Shown: piece after piece, positions 8,561 to 15,928 of the stretch
How positions within the stretch are numbered: the first letter of the stretch is position 1
Layout: each line of letters starts with the position of its first letter
Assembly (NCBI GenBank): GCA_964525185.1
Contig: CAZGFQ010000017.1
Coordinates: 1-42,310 of the forward strand
Direction of reading: 5' to 3'
Origin: JABHGY01 sp964525185
GTDB lineage: Bacteria > Fidelibacterota > Marinisomatia > Marinisomatales > UBA1611
Length of the DNA: 42,310 nucleotides
The notes under the pieces: model-generated
Database searches by the model: none
What the model was told of the DNA's origin: nothing
The model's input: only the letters and a program-made list of their open reading frames with translations
Made by a program: the position numbers and the translations under genes

Positions 8561-9409
8561 TTAATCCATTAATGTTTTGAATAATTTTGAATCAGATGGA
8601 AGAACTAATGTCGTTTTATTATCTATTATTTTTTCATACGTTTCTAATGTTCTAACAAATTCATAAAAATCCGGATCTTTAGAAAATGCTGAAGCATAAA
8701 TTTCTAATGCTTTTGCCTCTCCTTCCCCTCGGATTTCTTGTGATGTTTTATATGCATCAGCCAAAATCACGACTTTATCTCTATCGGTGGATGCTCGTAT
8801 TTTTTGAGCCTCTTCTTCACCTTCTGATCGAAACTTATTGGCTTGACGCATTCTTTCTGCTTCCATTCGAGCATAAATTGATTTTTCATTTTCTTGAGGT
8901 AAATCAACACGTTTAATACGCACATCCACCACTTGAATTCCATAAGGATTGGTGGCTTCATCACTATCAAGGGTGACTTTTTCCATAATCATGTCTCGGT
9001 TTTCTGTAATGATTTCTGCCATTTCATGTGTCCCTAATTCTTGACGTAACTTAGAATACACAATATCATCCAACCGAGTAACCGCAATAGGAACTGATTG
9101 AACAGTTTGAAGGAATAGTAAAGGATTTATAATTCTAAATCGAACATAATTATCTACAATAAGCGATTTTTTATCTTTACTTAATATTTCTTCAGGTGGA
9201 ACATCATATTCTAATAATCGATTATCAAAACTTGATGCCGTTTGAAAAGGAGCTGGTAATTTAAAATTAAGACCAGGCTCCGTAATTGTTCTTACAGGTT
9301 TACCAAATTGTAGAATGACAACTTGTTCTGTTTCATCCACCATAAAAACAGTAGAAAATGTAAAAAGTATTCCTAAGGCAACGATGAATAGTAATATATA
9401 TTTTTTCAT
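8561..9409 (-). CDS. hflC: Membrane protease modulator HflC
   Basis: HflC is an SPFH/prohibitin-family protein that forms a large cage with HflK around the FtsH protease and limits its access to membrane substrates. The 282-residue sequence has one N-terminal membrane anchor (about 4-24), the SPFH domain (EQVVILQFGKPVRTITEPGLNFKLP) and a charged helical region (MEAERMRQANKFRSEGEEEA). It closes with FVRTLETYEKII-type sequence and a short tail, as in typical HflC. Its ATG shares one base with the hflK stop codon, so the two are translationally coupled. FtsH itself is not in the window. Confidence 0.95.
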   Translation of the reverse strand: MKKYILLFIVALGILFTFSTVFMVDETEQVVILQFGKPVRTITEPGLNFKLPAPFQTASSFDNRLLEYDVPPEEILSKDKKSLIVDNYVRFRIINPLLFLQTVQSVPIAVTRLDDIVYSKLRQELGTHEMAEIITENRDMIMEKVTLDSDEATNPYGIQVVDVRIKRVDLPQENEKSIYARMEAERMRQANKFRSEGEEEAQKIRASTDRDKVVILADAYKTSQEIRGEGEAKALEIYASAFSKDPDFYEFVRTLETYEKIIDNKTTLVLPSDSKLFKTLMD

Positions 9410-10380
9410 TATTTCTTCTCTTTCATTGGGTTAAGGTTTAATAGGTTAAGTACATTTCCATTATCGCCATCGGGTACAATCACTTTATCGATCCCAGGTA
9501 ATATTTCTTCCATTGTTTCTAAATAGAGTCGTTTTTTTGTAATACTTTTTGCTTTTCTATATTCTTTCAACATGGATTTGAATTTTGCCACATCTCCTTC
9601 TGCCCGTTTAATGCGTGCTTCTTTAAATCCTTCAGCATCCCGAATATTCGCTTCAGCTTCACCACGAGCTTTTGGGATTAAATCATTTCGATACCCTTCT
9701 GCTTGATTAATCATACGATTTTTATCTTCTTTTGCAGATGCCACATCTTTAAACGCACCAATAACTTGCTCTGGTGGAGAAACATCTTGTAATTGCACTG
9801 CAACCACTTGGATTCCCGACTCATATTTATCCAGGATTTCTTGCAGTAATTCTTTTGTTTCTTCTTGAATCTGAAGTTTTCCACTTGTAAGAGACTCATC
9901 TATATTATGACGTCCAACAACTGTCCGAAGGCTTGCTTCGGATGCTTCTCTGACTGTCATAGTTGGTTTAACAATATTAAATAAATACGCTTCCGGTGAT
10001 TTGATTTTATATTGAACAATCATTTCAGCATCCACAATATTTTCATCTCCCGTGAGCATCAAACTTTCTTGGTTCACCGAGCGATATTGGCCATTCCCAA
10101 GTGAACGGAAACCAATTTCGATCCGTTTTACTTCTGTGACTTTTGGTGTATCCACCGATTCAATGGGATAGGGGAAATGATAATTCAACCCCGGTTGTGC
10201 CACACGGGTAAATTCCCCAAATGTTCTAACAACACCTACTTCATCCGGCCCCACCTTATAAACTCCGGTGGATAGCCATCCAAATAAAATGATTAAAATC
10301 ATGGGGATTACTCCCATGGTTAACAATTTTTCAGGGACTCTAATTTCACTGTCCCCGACTATGATTCTTCGATATGCCAT
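9409..10380 (-). CDS. hflK: Membrane protease modulator HflK
   Basis: HflK is the partner of HflC in the FtsH-regulating membrane cage. The 323-residue protein has a short cytoplasmic N-terminus, one membrane helix (about 22-42), an SPFH domain starting at VGPDEVGVVRTFGEFTRVAQPGLNYHFPYP, and a long helical segment rich in EGYRNDLIPKARGEAEANI. The C-terminus (LPGIDKVIVPDGDNGNVLNLL) matches the HflK tail. An N-terminal Gly-rich region found in proteobacterial HflK is absent, as in many other phyla. A strong ribosome binding site, AAGGAG at 10387-10392 on the minus strand, overlaps the rpoN stop codon, coupling hflK to sigma-54. Confidence 0.95.
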   Translation of the reverse strand: MAYRRIIVGDSEIRVPEKLLTMGVIPMILIILFGWLSTGVYKVGPDEVGVVRTFGEFTRVAQPGLNYHFPYPIESVDTPKVTEVKRIEIGFRSLGNGQYRSVNQESLMLTGDENIVDAEMIVQYKIKSPEAYLFNIVKPTMTVREASEASLRTVVGRHNIDESLTSGKLQIQEETKELLQEILDKYESGIQVVAVQLQDVSPPEQVIGAFKDVASAKEDKNRMINQAEGYRNDLIPKARGEAEANIRDAEGFKEARIKRAEGDVAKFKSMLKEYRKAKSITKKRLYLETMEEILPGIDKVIVPDGDNGNVLNLLNLNPMKEKK

Positions 10381-10386
10381 TTTTAA

Positions 10387-10392
10387 CTCCTT
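10387..10392 (-). promoter_or_regulatory. Ribosome binding site of hflK overlapping the rpoN stop
   Basis: On the minus strand TAAGGAG contains the rpoN stop codon TAA and a near-perfect Shine-Dalgarno sequence 6 bases before the hflK ATG. It is the clearest Shine-Dalgarno in this operon. Confidence 0.75.
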
Positions 10393-11737
10393 AAAATTCT
10401 TTTCTTAATCGTGCTACAGGATATCCTAATTGGTCGCGATATTTTGCCACAGTTCTTCTAGCCATTTTATATCCTGCTTTATTTAATTGTTTTCCTAGTT
10501 CGTCGTCACTTAATGGTGAATGTTTATCTTCTGCCAATATGATTTTTTCTAATGCTTTTTTAATCACAAAATTGGAAATAATACGTCCATCATCTAACTC
10601 TACGGCATCCGAAAAGAAATGTTTCAATTCAAAAACACCGTATGGAGTATCCACAAATTTACTGCGAGTTGAACGACTAATGGTGGATATATCCATCTTA
10701 ATCACATCGCCAATGTCCTGCAAAACCATTGGCCTTAGAAAATCTACATTTCCACTAAAAAATTCGGGTTGTTTCTCGATAATTGTTTTCATCACATTAA
10801 GCATTGTTCGACGTCTTTGATTAATGGCATCCACAAACCATGTTGCAGAATCCATTTTTTCTTTCATGAATTTTTTTGTTTCGGCAGAAATGGATTTTTG
10901 ATCTAATGTGCCGGCATAGGTTTGATTGACACGAACTTCAGGAACGCCTCCATCATTAGTTGTAATTCTCCAGCCATCGTTTTCTTCTCTAACAATGAGA
11001 TCTGGGATAACAACTTGATATCGATCTTGTAATCCTTCCCCGGGACGTGGGTTTAAATGGGAAATATGTTCAATCGCTCCGTGAAGGGCTTCAGCCGTAC
11101 ATTTCAATTTCTTCTGAATTTTTTCGTACCGTTTATGCATGAAATCTTCGAACATATATCGGACTATTTTCCACGAAACAGATTCTTCTTCATCTTCCAA
11201 TTGTATTAATAAACATTCTTGGATATTTCTTGAACCTAACCCTTTTGGTTCAAGCCGTTGGACTATATTCAAAATGCCTTCAATTTCTTCATCTGTTTTT
11301 CCAAATCGGTCTGCAATAAGAATAAGGTCCGTATCTAAATATCCCCGATCATTTACATTCCAGATGATTTCTTCTGCAATTTCTTTGTCGAATTCTGATA
11401 ATCCAGAATCGGCTAGTTGACCGATGATGTCATCTAAAAAACTATGTTTGTCAGGCATGGGACTAAATGCCTTTTCTTCTTGTTTATTATAAGAGAAATC
11501 ATCTTCATACACTTCTTTGGGATCTAGGTCTAAAGAATCCAGTGGTGATAGTTCTTCTGAAATATCTTGTTCATTTGGGTCAGTCTCAATTTGCTCTAGA
11601 AGTGGATTTATTTCCAATTCATCCATGATAGCTTGTTCAAGATTTATGGAATTTAACTGAAGCAATTTAGCTTGAAGCACCTGGGTTGGTGAAAGCTTTT
11701 GCTTTTGAGATAATACTTGCCTGAGGGAAGTGCCCAT
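10391..11737 (-). CDS. rpoN: RNA polymerase sigma-54 factor
   Basis: Sigma-54 directs RNA polymerase to -24/-12 promoters that need AAA+ activators. The protein has 448 residues. The N-terminal region I (SLRQVLSQKQKLSPTQVLQAKLLQL) interacts with activators, followed by an acidic region II (about 45-95), the core-binding region and the DNA-binding domain. The diagnostic RpoN box ARRTVAKYR begins at about residue 426, close to the C-terminus. Its start codon shares one base with the lptB stop (TAATG). The order lptB-rpoN is conserved in many Gram-negative bacteria and supports the assignment. I see no convincing -24/-12 site in the intergenic regions of this window. Confidence 0.97.
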   Translation of the reverse strand: MGTSLRQVLSQKQKLSPTQVLQAKLLQLNSINLEQAIMDELEINPLLEQIETDPNEQDISEELSPLDSLDLDPKEVYEDDFSYNKQEEKAFSPMPDKHSFLDDIIGQLADSGLSEFDKEIAEEIIWNVNDRGYLDTDLILIADRFGKTDEEIEGILNIVQRLEPKGLGSRNIQECLLIQLEDEEESVSWKIVRYMFEDFMHKRYEKIQKKLKCTAEALHGAIEHISHLNPRPGEGLQDRYQVVIPDLIVREENDGWRITTNDGGVPEVRVNQTYAGTLDQKSISAETKKFMKEKMDSATWFVDAINQRRRTMLNVMKTIIEKQPEFFSGNVDFLRPMVLQDIGDVIKMDISTISRSTRSKFVDTPYGVFELKHFFSDAVELDDGRIISNFVIKKALEKIILAEDKHSPLSDDELGKQLNKAGYKMARRTVAKYRDQLGYPVARLRKEF

Positions 11738-12474
11738 TAGTCCAGTCGGAATTTTTCTCCAAGATAAAGGCGCCTTGCTTCTTCATCGTTGGCTAATGAT
11801 TCTGATGTGCCAGTCTTTAGGACCTGCCCTTCAAATAATAGATAAGATCGATCTGTGATAGATAATGTTTCTCTCACATTATGGTCTGTAATTAAAACAC
11901 CAATATTTTTTTCTTTTAGCGACCGAACAATAGATTGAATATCTTCTACCGCAATAGGATCTACGCCCGCAAATGGCTCATCTAAAAGAATAAAATCTGG
12001 GTCCATAGCTAAAGCTCTACTTATTTCAACACGTCTTCTCTCTCCACCAGACAGAGTGCTACCTTTTGATTTTCTTAAATGAGAAATGGATAATTCATCT
12101 AACAATGTTTCCATTTTATCACTCTGTTCACTGGTCGATAAATCATTACGCATCTCTAGAACCAATTTCAGATTATCTTCCACCGATAATTTCCCAAAGA
12201 TGGAGGGCTCCTGTGCTAAATAGCCGACCCCAGCGCGAGCTCTTTTATACATTGGTTCATCGGTGATATTTTTATCATCAAGAAATATATTCCCAAATGT
12301 GGGTTTAACCATGCCGGTAATCATATAAAATGTGGTTGTTTTTCCCGCTCCATTTGGACCGAGAAGTCCAACAATTTCTCCCTTATTTACAGAAATATCC
12401 ACATCACGAACAACTAATTTATTTCCATATTTTTTGGATAAATTGTTAGCGCTTAATGATTTAAGGTTTTTCAT
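11737..12474 (-). CDS. lptB: LPS export ABC transporter ATPase LptB
   Basis: LptB is the cytoplasmic ATPase that powers LPS extraction from the inner membrane with LptF and LptG. The 245-residue protein has Walker A GPNGAGKTT (39-47), the signature LSGGERRRVEISRAL (from 141) and Walker B FILLDEPFAGVDP (from about 161). The stretch ERRRVEISRALAMDP and FAGVDPIAV separates LptB from the related branched-chain amino acid ATPases. Its start overlaps the lptC stop by four bases (ATGA). LptF, LptG and LptA are not in the window. Confidence 0.96.
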   Translation of the reverse strand: MKNLKSLSANNLSKKYGNKLVVRDVDISVNKGEIVGLLGPNGAGKTTTFYMITGMVKPTFGNIFLDDKNITDEPMYKRARAGVGYLAQEPSIFGKLSVEDNLKLVLEMRNDLSTSEQSDKMETLLDELSISHLRKSKGSTLSGGERRRVEISRALAMDPDFILLDEPFAGVDPIAVEDIQSIVRSLKEKNIGVLITDHNVRETLSITDRSYLLFEGQVLKTGTSESLANDEEARRLYLGEKFRLD

Positions 12475-12998
12475 TTCTTTAATTCTCTATTTGTGACACC
12501 GGAGGGTTTTAATATTTTCCAATTTTCCAAATCAGAATCTGATTCAAAACCTACACCATAGAGCGTATCTTGGTGCTGAGTTGTAAGCATAATTGAATCT
12601 TGTGTAAACATGATTTCCTTTTTAGAGTTCCAAGTTAAAGTATTTGTGTATAATGTCATTCCGCTATCTGATTGGGCTATCACACTCCCCATAGCAATCA
12701 TATCATTTGATTTTTCATCTACTTCTGCTCTTTGAGCTCTTAAAATGGAAATGTGTTTTTCATTACTATCATAAAAATCAATCACTACGCCGCTATCCAA
12801 GAGAGCAAATTCTTTTTCTTGGTATTTTTCAAGATGACCAGAATTTATCTTAGCCGTCATATTCCCTTCATTCGTCATATAAATGGTTACATTCCAACCT
12901 TCTTGATCTGGGCGACCATCTCGTGTTTCAATATTTTCAATTTCAATTGGAGTACTACATGCACATAAAAATAATAATATTAAACTGACAAATTTCAT
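12471..12998 (-). CDS. lptC: LPS export protein LptC (lipoprotein-type)
   Basis: LptC receives LPS from LptB2FG and passes it to the periplasmic bridge. This 175-residue protein matches LptC by position between kdsC and lptB and by its beta-rich OstA-like body (NMTAKINSGHLEKY, VVIDFYDSNEKHISILRAQRAEVDEKSNDMIAMGSV, GMTLYTNTLTWNSKKEIMFTQDSIML). The N-terminus MKFVSLILLFLCACS ends in a lipobox-like LCAC, so it is probably lipid-anchored, whereas the proteobacterial protein keeps a transmembrane helix. It overlaps both neighbours by four bases, indicating strong translational coupling. Sequence similarity in this family is low, so the call leans partly on context. Confidence 0.85.
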   Translation of the reverse strand: MKFVSLILLFLCACSTPIEIENIETRDGRPDQEGWNVTIYMTNEGNMTAKINSGHLEKYQEKEFALLDSGVVIDFYDSNEKHISILRAQRAEVDEKSNDMIAMGSVIAQSDSGMTLYTNTLTWNSKKEIMFTQDSIMLTTQHQDTLYGVGFESDSDLENWKILKPSGVTNRELKK

Positions 12999-13546
12999 TG
13001 ACCAGATTCCGTATTATTCAATGATTCTACATGTGCTCGGAGCGATGTTAATACAGCTTCATACCTCCTTTGACCTTTTAACACCCAATCAACTGCTTCA
13101 CGAAATGCCCCTTCTCCTCCAGCAGTTTCAGTCACATAAACGGCAATTTCTTTCACTAACGGATATGCATTAGATACAGCGATAGGAGCGCCGACTTTTT
13201 CCATAACCGGTATATCTATCAAACCATCTCCAATAAATGCAATTTCATCATCATGTAGATTAAATTTTTCTTTCAACTCGTTATAAGGTATTAATTTATT
13301 TAATGTTCCATTATACACATCTTCAATTTTCAATTCGTTTGCACGTGCTTCTGTAGCTTTAGAATATCTGCCTGATATAAGGGCTATTTTTAAACCCGCC
13401 ATTCGGGCTACTGCAATACCGGCGCCATCCAAAACGGAGAATTTTTTAAACTCTTCTCCACTTCCATTTAGGAATATGGATCCGTCCGTCCAGACGCCGT
13501 CCACGTCTGAAATAATCATTTTTATTTTTTCTGAAGGGTGATTCAT
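12995..13546 (-). CDS. kdsC: 3-deoxy-D-manno-octulosonate 8-phosphate phosphatase
   Basis: KdsC is a HAD-family phosphatase that makes free Kdo for the LPS inner core. The 183-residue sequence has the nucleophile motif DVDGVWTDG (D14 and D16), SGR at about 58-60, the lysine region TEARANELKIEDVYNG, and motif IV GDGLID (106-111). It lacks a cap domain, as expected for this tetrameric C0 subclass. Related sugar-nucleotide phosphatases, such as those fused to CMP-sialate synthases, share the fold, but its place next to lptC and lptB argues for Kdo. A 7-base-pair hairpin lies between the pyrG stop and this start, and no clear Shine-Dalgarno is visible. Confidence 0.9.
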   Translation of the reverse strand: MNHPSEKIKMIISDVDGVWTDGSIFLNGSGEEFKKFSVLDGAGIAVARMAGLKIALISGRYSKATEARANELKIEDVYNGTLNKLIPYNELKEKFNLHDDEIAFIGDGLIDIPVMEKVGAPIAVSNAYPLVKEIAVYVTETAGGEGAFREAVDWVLKGQRRYEAVLTSLRAHVESLNNTESGQ

Positions 13547-13553
13547 TTAATTG

Positions 13554-13572
13554 CAGGTAAAAAAATTACCTG
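13554..13572 (-). promoter_or_regulatory. Hairpin in the pyrG-kdsC junction
   Basis: CAGGTAA (13554-13560) and TTACCTG (13566-13572) form a perfect 7-base-pair stem with a 5-base loop, ending seven bases before the kdsC ATG. It lacks a trailing U-run on the minus strand, so it is not a standard terminator. It occupies the place where a ribosome binding site would be expected. Confidence 0.55.
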
Positions 13573-13587
13573 TTCTTTATCAATAGC

Positions 13588-15210
13588 TTAATTAGAATGG
13601 TTGAATTTTACGGTAGCGCCAATAAAATTCCGAAATAAAGGATGTGCGTGATTTACACGACTTTTTAACTCTGGATGAAACTGCCCTGCAACAAACCAAG
13701 GATGATTTGGTATTTCAATTGTTTCTACAACGCCCAAAGATTCATTTACGCCAGAAATTACCAATCCACCTTTTTCTAACCGATTTCGAAACCGGTTATT
13801 GAATTCGTAACGATGACGATGACGCTCAGATATTTTTTTCGATCGATAAGCAGCAAACGTTTTTGTTCCTGTTTTTATATGACAATCGTATGCCCCCAAA
13901 CGCATTGTTCCACCTTTAACTTTTATGGCTCTCTGCGATTCCATTAAATCAATGACAGGATATTTAGTCTTTTTATTAAATTCAGTTGAATTGGCACCTT
14001 TCAGGCCACACACATGTCGTGCAAAATCAATAACAGCACATTGCAAACCAAGGCAAATACCTAAAAATGGCACATTATTTTCTCTCGCAAATTTTGATGC
14101 TAATATTTTCCCCTCTGAGCCACGAGAACCAAATCCAGGTAGGAGTAAAATACCATCCAAATTTTTAAAAGATTTAGCGGCACTTTCGATATCTGTAATT
14201 TTATCAGTCTGAACCCATTTTAGATTGACGCGAGCATCATTTTCTACACCAGCATGAATAAAGGATTCAGTTACACTTTTATATGCATCCCATAATTCGG
14301 TATATTTTCCGCACATGGCAATCGTCACTTCATGAGATGGGTTTTTATAATGATAGATAAAATCTTTTAATTGACTAACTTGTGTATTTTTTTCTAATTG
14401 AAGTCTATCGTTAATAATTTTTCCAATCCCTTGTTCATTTAGAACTAAAGGTACTTCATAAATACTTTCTACATCCCGTGCTTCTATGACATGTTCTGGC
14501 CGTACATTACAAAATAGAGCTATTTTATTTCGTACAGATTTTTCAACTGAATGTTCTGATCGACATAATATAATATCCGGTGATAATCCAATTTCTCGCA
14601 ATTTCATGACAGAATGTTGAGTTGGTTTAGACTTTAATTCTCCACTTGCTTTTACAAAAGGTAAAAGGGTTACATGAACCAAAATGTGATTATGATATCC
14701 AGATTCTAAAGATAATTGCCGAATGGACTCCATGAATGGAAGACTCTCAATATCTCCAACAGTACCACCTACTTCACATATAACTATGTCATACTTCTTA
14801 GGTTTATTAACAGCTTTAATACGATGTAAAATTTCATTTGTTACGTGTGGAATAACCTGAACTGTTTCTCCAAGATATTCTCCTTTTCTCTCACGATCTA
14901 AAACTGTACTATAAATCTGACCTGCTGTCGCATTATTATTTTTTGTCATATTTACATCAATAAATCGCTCATAATGCCCTAAGTCTAAATCCGTTTCGGA
15001 CCCATCATCTAATACAAATACTTCCCCGTGTTGATATGGGTTCATTGTACCTGGATCCACGTTCAAATATGGATCTAGTTTTAAAATTGTGACTCGAAGC
15101 CCGGCACTTTTTAAAAGATATCCAATAGATGAAGCTGCTATCCCTTTTCCAAGTCCAGACATTACACCACCAAGAACGAAGATATATTTAGTCGGTTGAG
15201 TGGGTGTCAT
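13588..15210 (-). CDS. pyrG: CTP synthase
   Basis: CTP synthase converts UTP to CTP with ATP and glutamine. The 540-residue protein has the full two-domain layout. The N-terminal synthetase domain has the P-loop GGVMSGLGKG at about 14-23 and the segments LKLDPYLNVDPGTMNPYQHGEVFV and DLDLGHYERF. The C-terminal class I glutamine amidotransferase domain has the nucleophile in GICLGLQ and the catalytic pair in GQFHPE. Length is normal. It heads the eight-gene operon that runs to argF. The upstream 240 bases hold a palindrome and a long inverted repeat that may control it. Confidence 0.98.
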   Translation of the reverse strand: MTPTQPTKYIFVLGGVMSGLGKGIAASSIGYLLKSAGLRVTILKLDPYLNVDPGTMNPYQHGEVFVLDDGSETDLDLGHYERFIDVNMTKNNNATAGQIYSTVLDRERKGEYLGETVQVIPHVTNEILHRIKAVNKPKKYDIVICEVGGTVGDIESLPFMESIRQLSLESGYHNHILVHVTLLPFVKASGELKSKPTQHSVMKLREIGLSPDIILCRSEHSVEKSVRNKIALFCNVRPEHVIEARDVESIYEVPLVLNEQGIGKIINDRLQLEKNTQVSQLKDFIYHYKNPSHEVTIAMCGKYTELWDAYKSVTESFIHAGVENDARVNLKWVQTDKITDIESAAKSFKNLDGILLLPGFGSRGSEGKILASKFARENNVPFLGICLGLQCAVIDFARHVCGLKGANSTEFNKKTKYPVIDLMESQRAIKVKGGTMRLGAYDCHIKTGTKTFAAYRSKKISERHRHRYEFNNRFRNRLEKGGLVISGVNESLGVVETIEIPNHPWFVAGQFHPELKSRVNHAHPLFRNFIGATVKFNHSN

Positions 15211-15270
15211 GCGTACATAATCCTAACGAGCAAAGAAGGCAGTGATCTAGATGTGTTTTTGGAGAGAAAG

Positions 15271-15286
15271 TGGTCCCATGGCACCA
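15271..15286. promoter_or_regulatory. Near-perfect 16-base palindrome upstream of pyrG
   Basis: TGGTCCCATGGCACCA equals its reverse complement except for one symmetric pair of positions. It lies 61 bases before the pyrG start and is GC-rich compared with its surroundings. A dimeric regulator could bind here, but no matching regulator is known to me. Confidence 0.4.
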
Positions 15287-15312
15287 TGAAAGGCACTACT
15301 GAGAAACCCCTT

Positions 15313-15355
15313 TATCAGAATAGCATTTACTTAAAGTTTCTAATGTATTCTGATA
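15313..15355. repeat. 10-base perfect inverted repeat with 23-base spacer
   Basis: TATCAGAATA (15313-15322) and TATTCTGATA (15346-15355) are exact reverse complements. They lie between the terminator of the small membrane protein and pyrG. In RNA they would form an AU-rich stem; as DNA they could be paired operator half-sites. Confidence 0.6.
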
Positions 15356-15402
15356 CAGTATTTTGATTTGGATTAATATTTCCATAAATACGATAAAAAA
15401 AT

Positions 15403-15440
15403 TTACCTTAAGCAACTCCTATAAAAAAGGGATAAGGTAA
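15403..15440 (-). terminator. Rho-independent terminator of the small membrane protein gene
   Basis: TTACCTTA and TAAGGTAA form an 8-base-pair stem with a 22-base loop. Read on the minus strand the stem is followed by ATTTTTTTATCG. It begins 14 bases after the stop codon of the gene at 15454-15831 and separates it from pyrG. Confidence 0.65.
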
Positions 15441-15453
15441 CAATCTTTGAGCC

Positions 15454-15831
15454 CTATCTTAACGTAGCGCTATATACACCTGTTATGTAAGAAATCACCC
15501 AAAATACATAAACAAATCGATAAAAGTTTAATTGCTTCATTGATATAGTCCATTTTTCTTCAGTACCCGATGTTTTCCAGCCCCATGCAATTGCAAAAAG
15601 CATTATTATTGCACCCGCATATCCTAATAGTGAGTGGGGTGAAAAAATTGATTTGGTAGAAACTGCCCCCATACAGGCAACAGCAATTATTTCAGACATA
15701 AATCCAATACTTAAAATGAATAAGTCTTTTTTAGATAATAATTTATCCTTTAAGATAGAATACATGGCTTTCGAATATAAAAAAAGTGCCAATGTGATAA
15801 GGGATGCCCCAATTATAATGAGTGATTTCAT
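15454..15831 (-). CDS. Small four-helix membrane protein, possibly HsmA/TIGR03987-like
   Basis: This 125-residue protein has four predicted membrane helices: about 3-21, 38-56, 68-86 and 104-122. A short charged loop (KDKLLSKKD) lies between helices one and two. The order of features (ALFLYSKAMYSILK, a small-residue second helix, LLGYAGAIIMLFAIAWGW, then FYRFVYVFWVISYITG) resembles the small HsmA family of uncharacterised membrane proteins, but I recognise this only by pattern and cannot confirm it. No catalytic or metal-binding motif is apparent. It lies downstream of the efflux operon with a 97-base gap and has its own terminator. Function unknown. Confidence 0.7.
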   Translation of the reverse strand: MKSLIIIGASLITLALFLYSKAMYSILKDKLLSKKDLFILSIGFMSEIIAVACMGAVSTKSIFSPHSLLGYAGAIIMLFAIAWGWKTSGTEEKWTISMKQLNFYRFVYVFWVISYITGVYSATLR

Positions 15832-15928
15832 AGTGTTAATATCTTTCCAAATGGATTAAAAAAGTGATTGTGAATCGCATAGAAATTAATCATGCAATTA
15901 AAATTTATTAAACAATAATATAGGATCT

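Noticed and set aside
15279..15293. Possible sigma-54 promoter upstream of pyrG (TGGCAC)
   Set aside because: There is no TTGC at the required distance for the -12 element; the TGGCAC is part of the palindrome.
15251..15366. Tiny plus-strand reading frames in the pyrG upstream region (12 and 26 codons)
   Set aside because: No ribosome binding site, very short and on the strand opposite to the operon.
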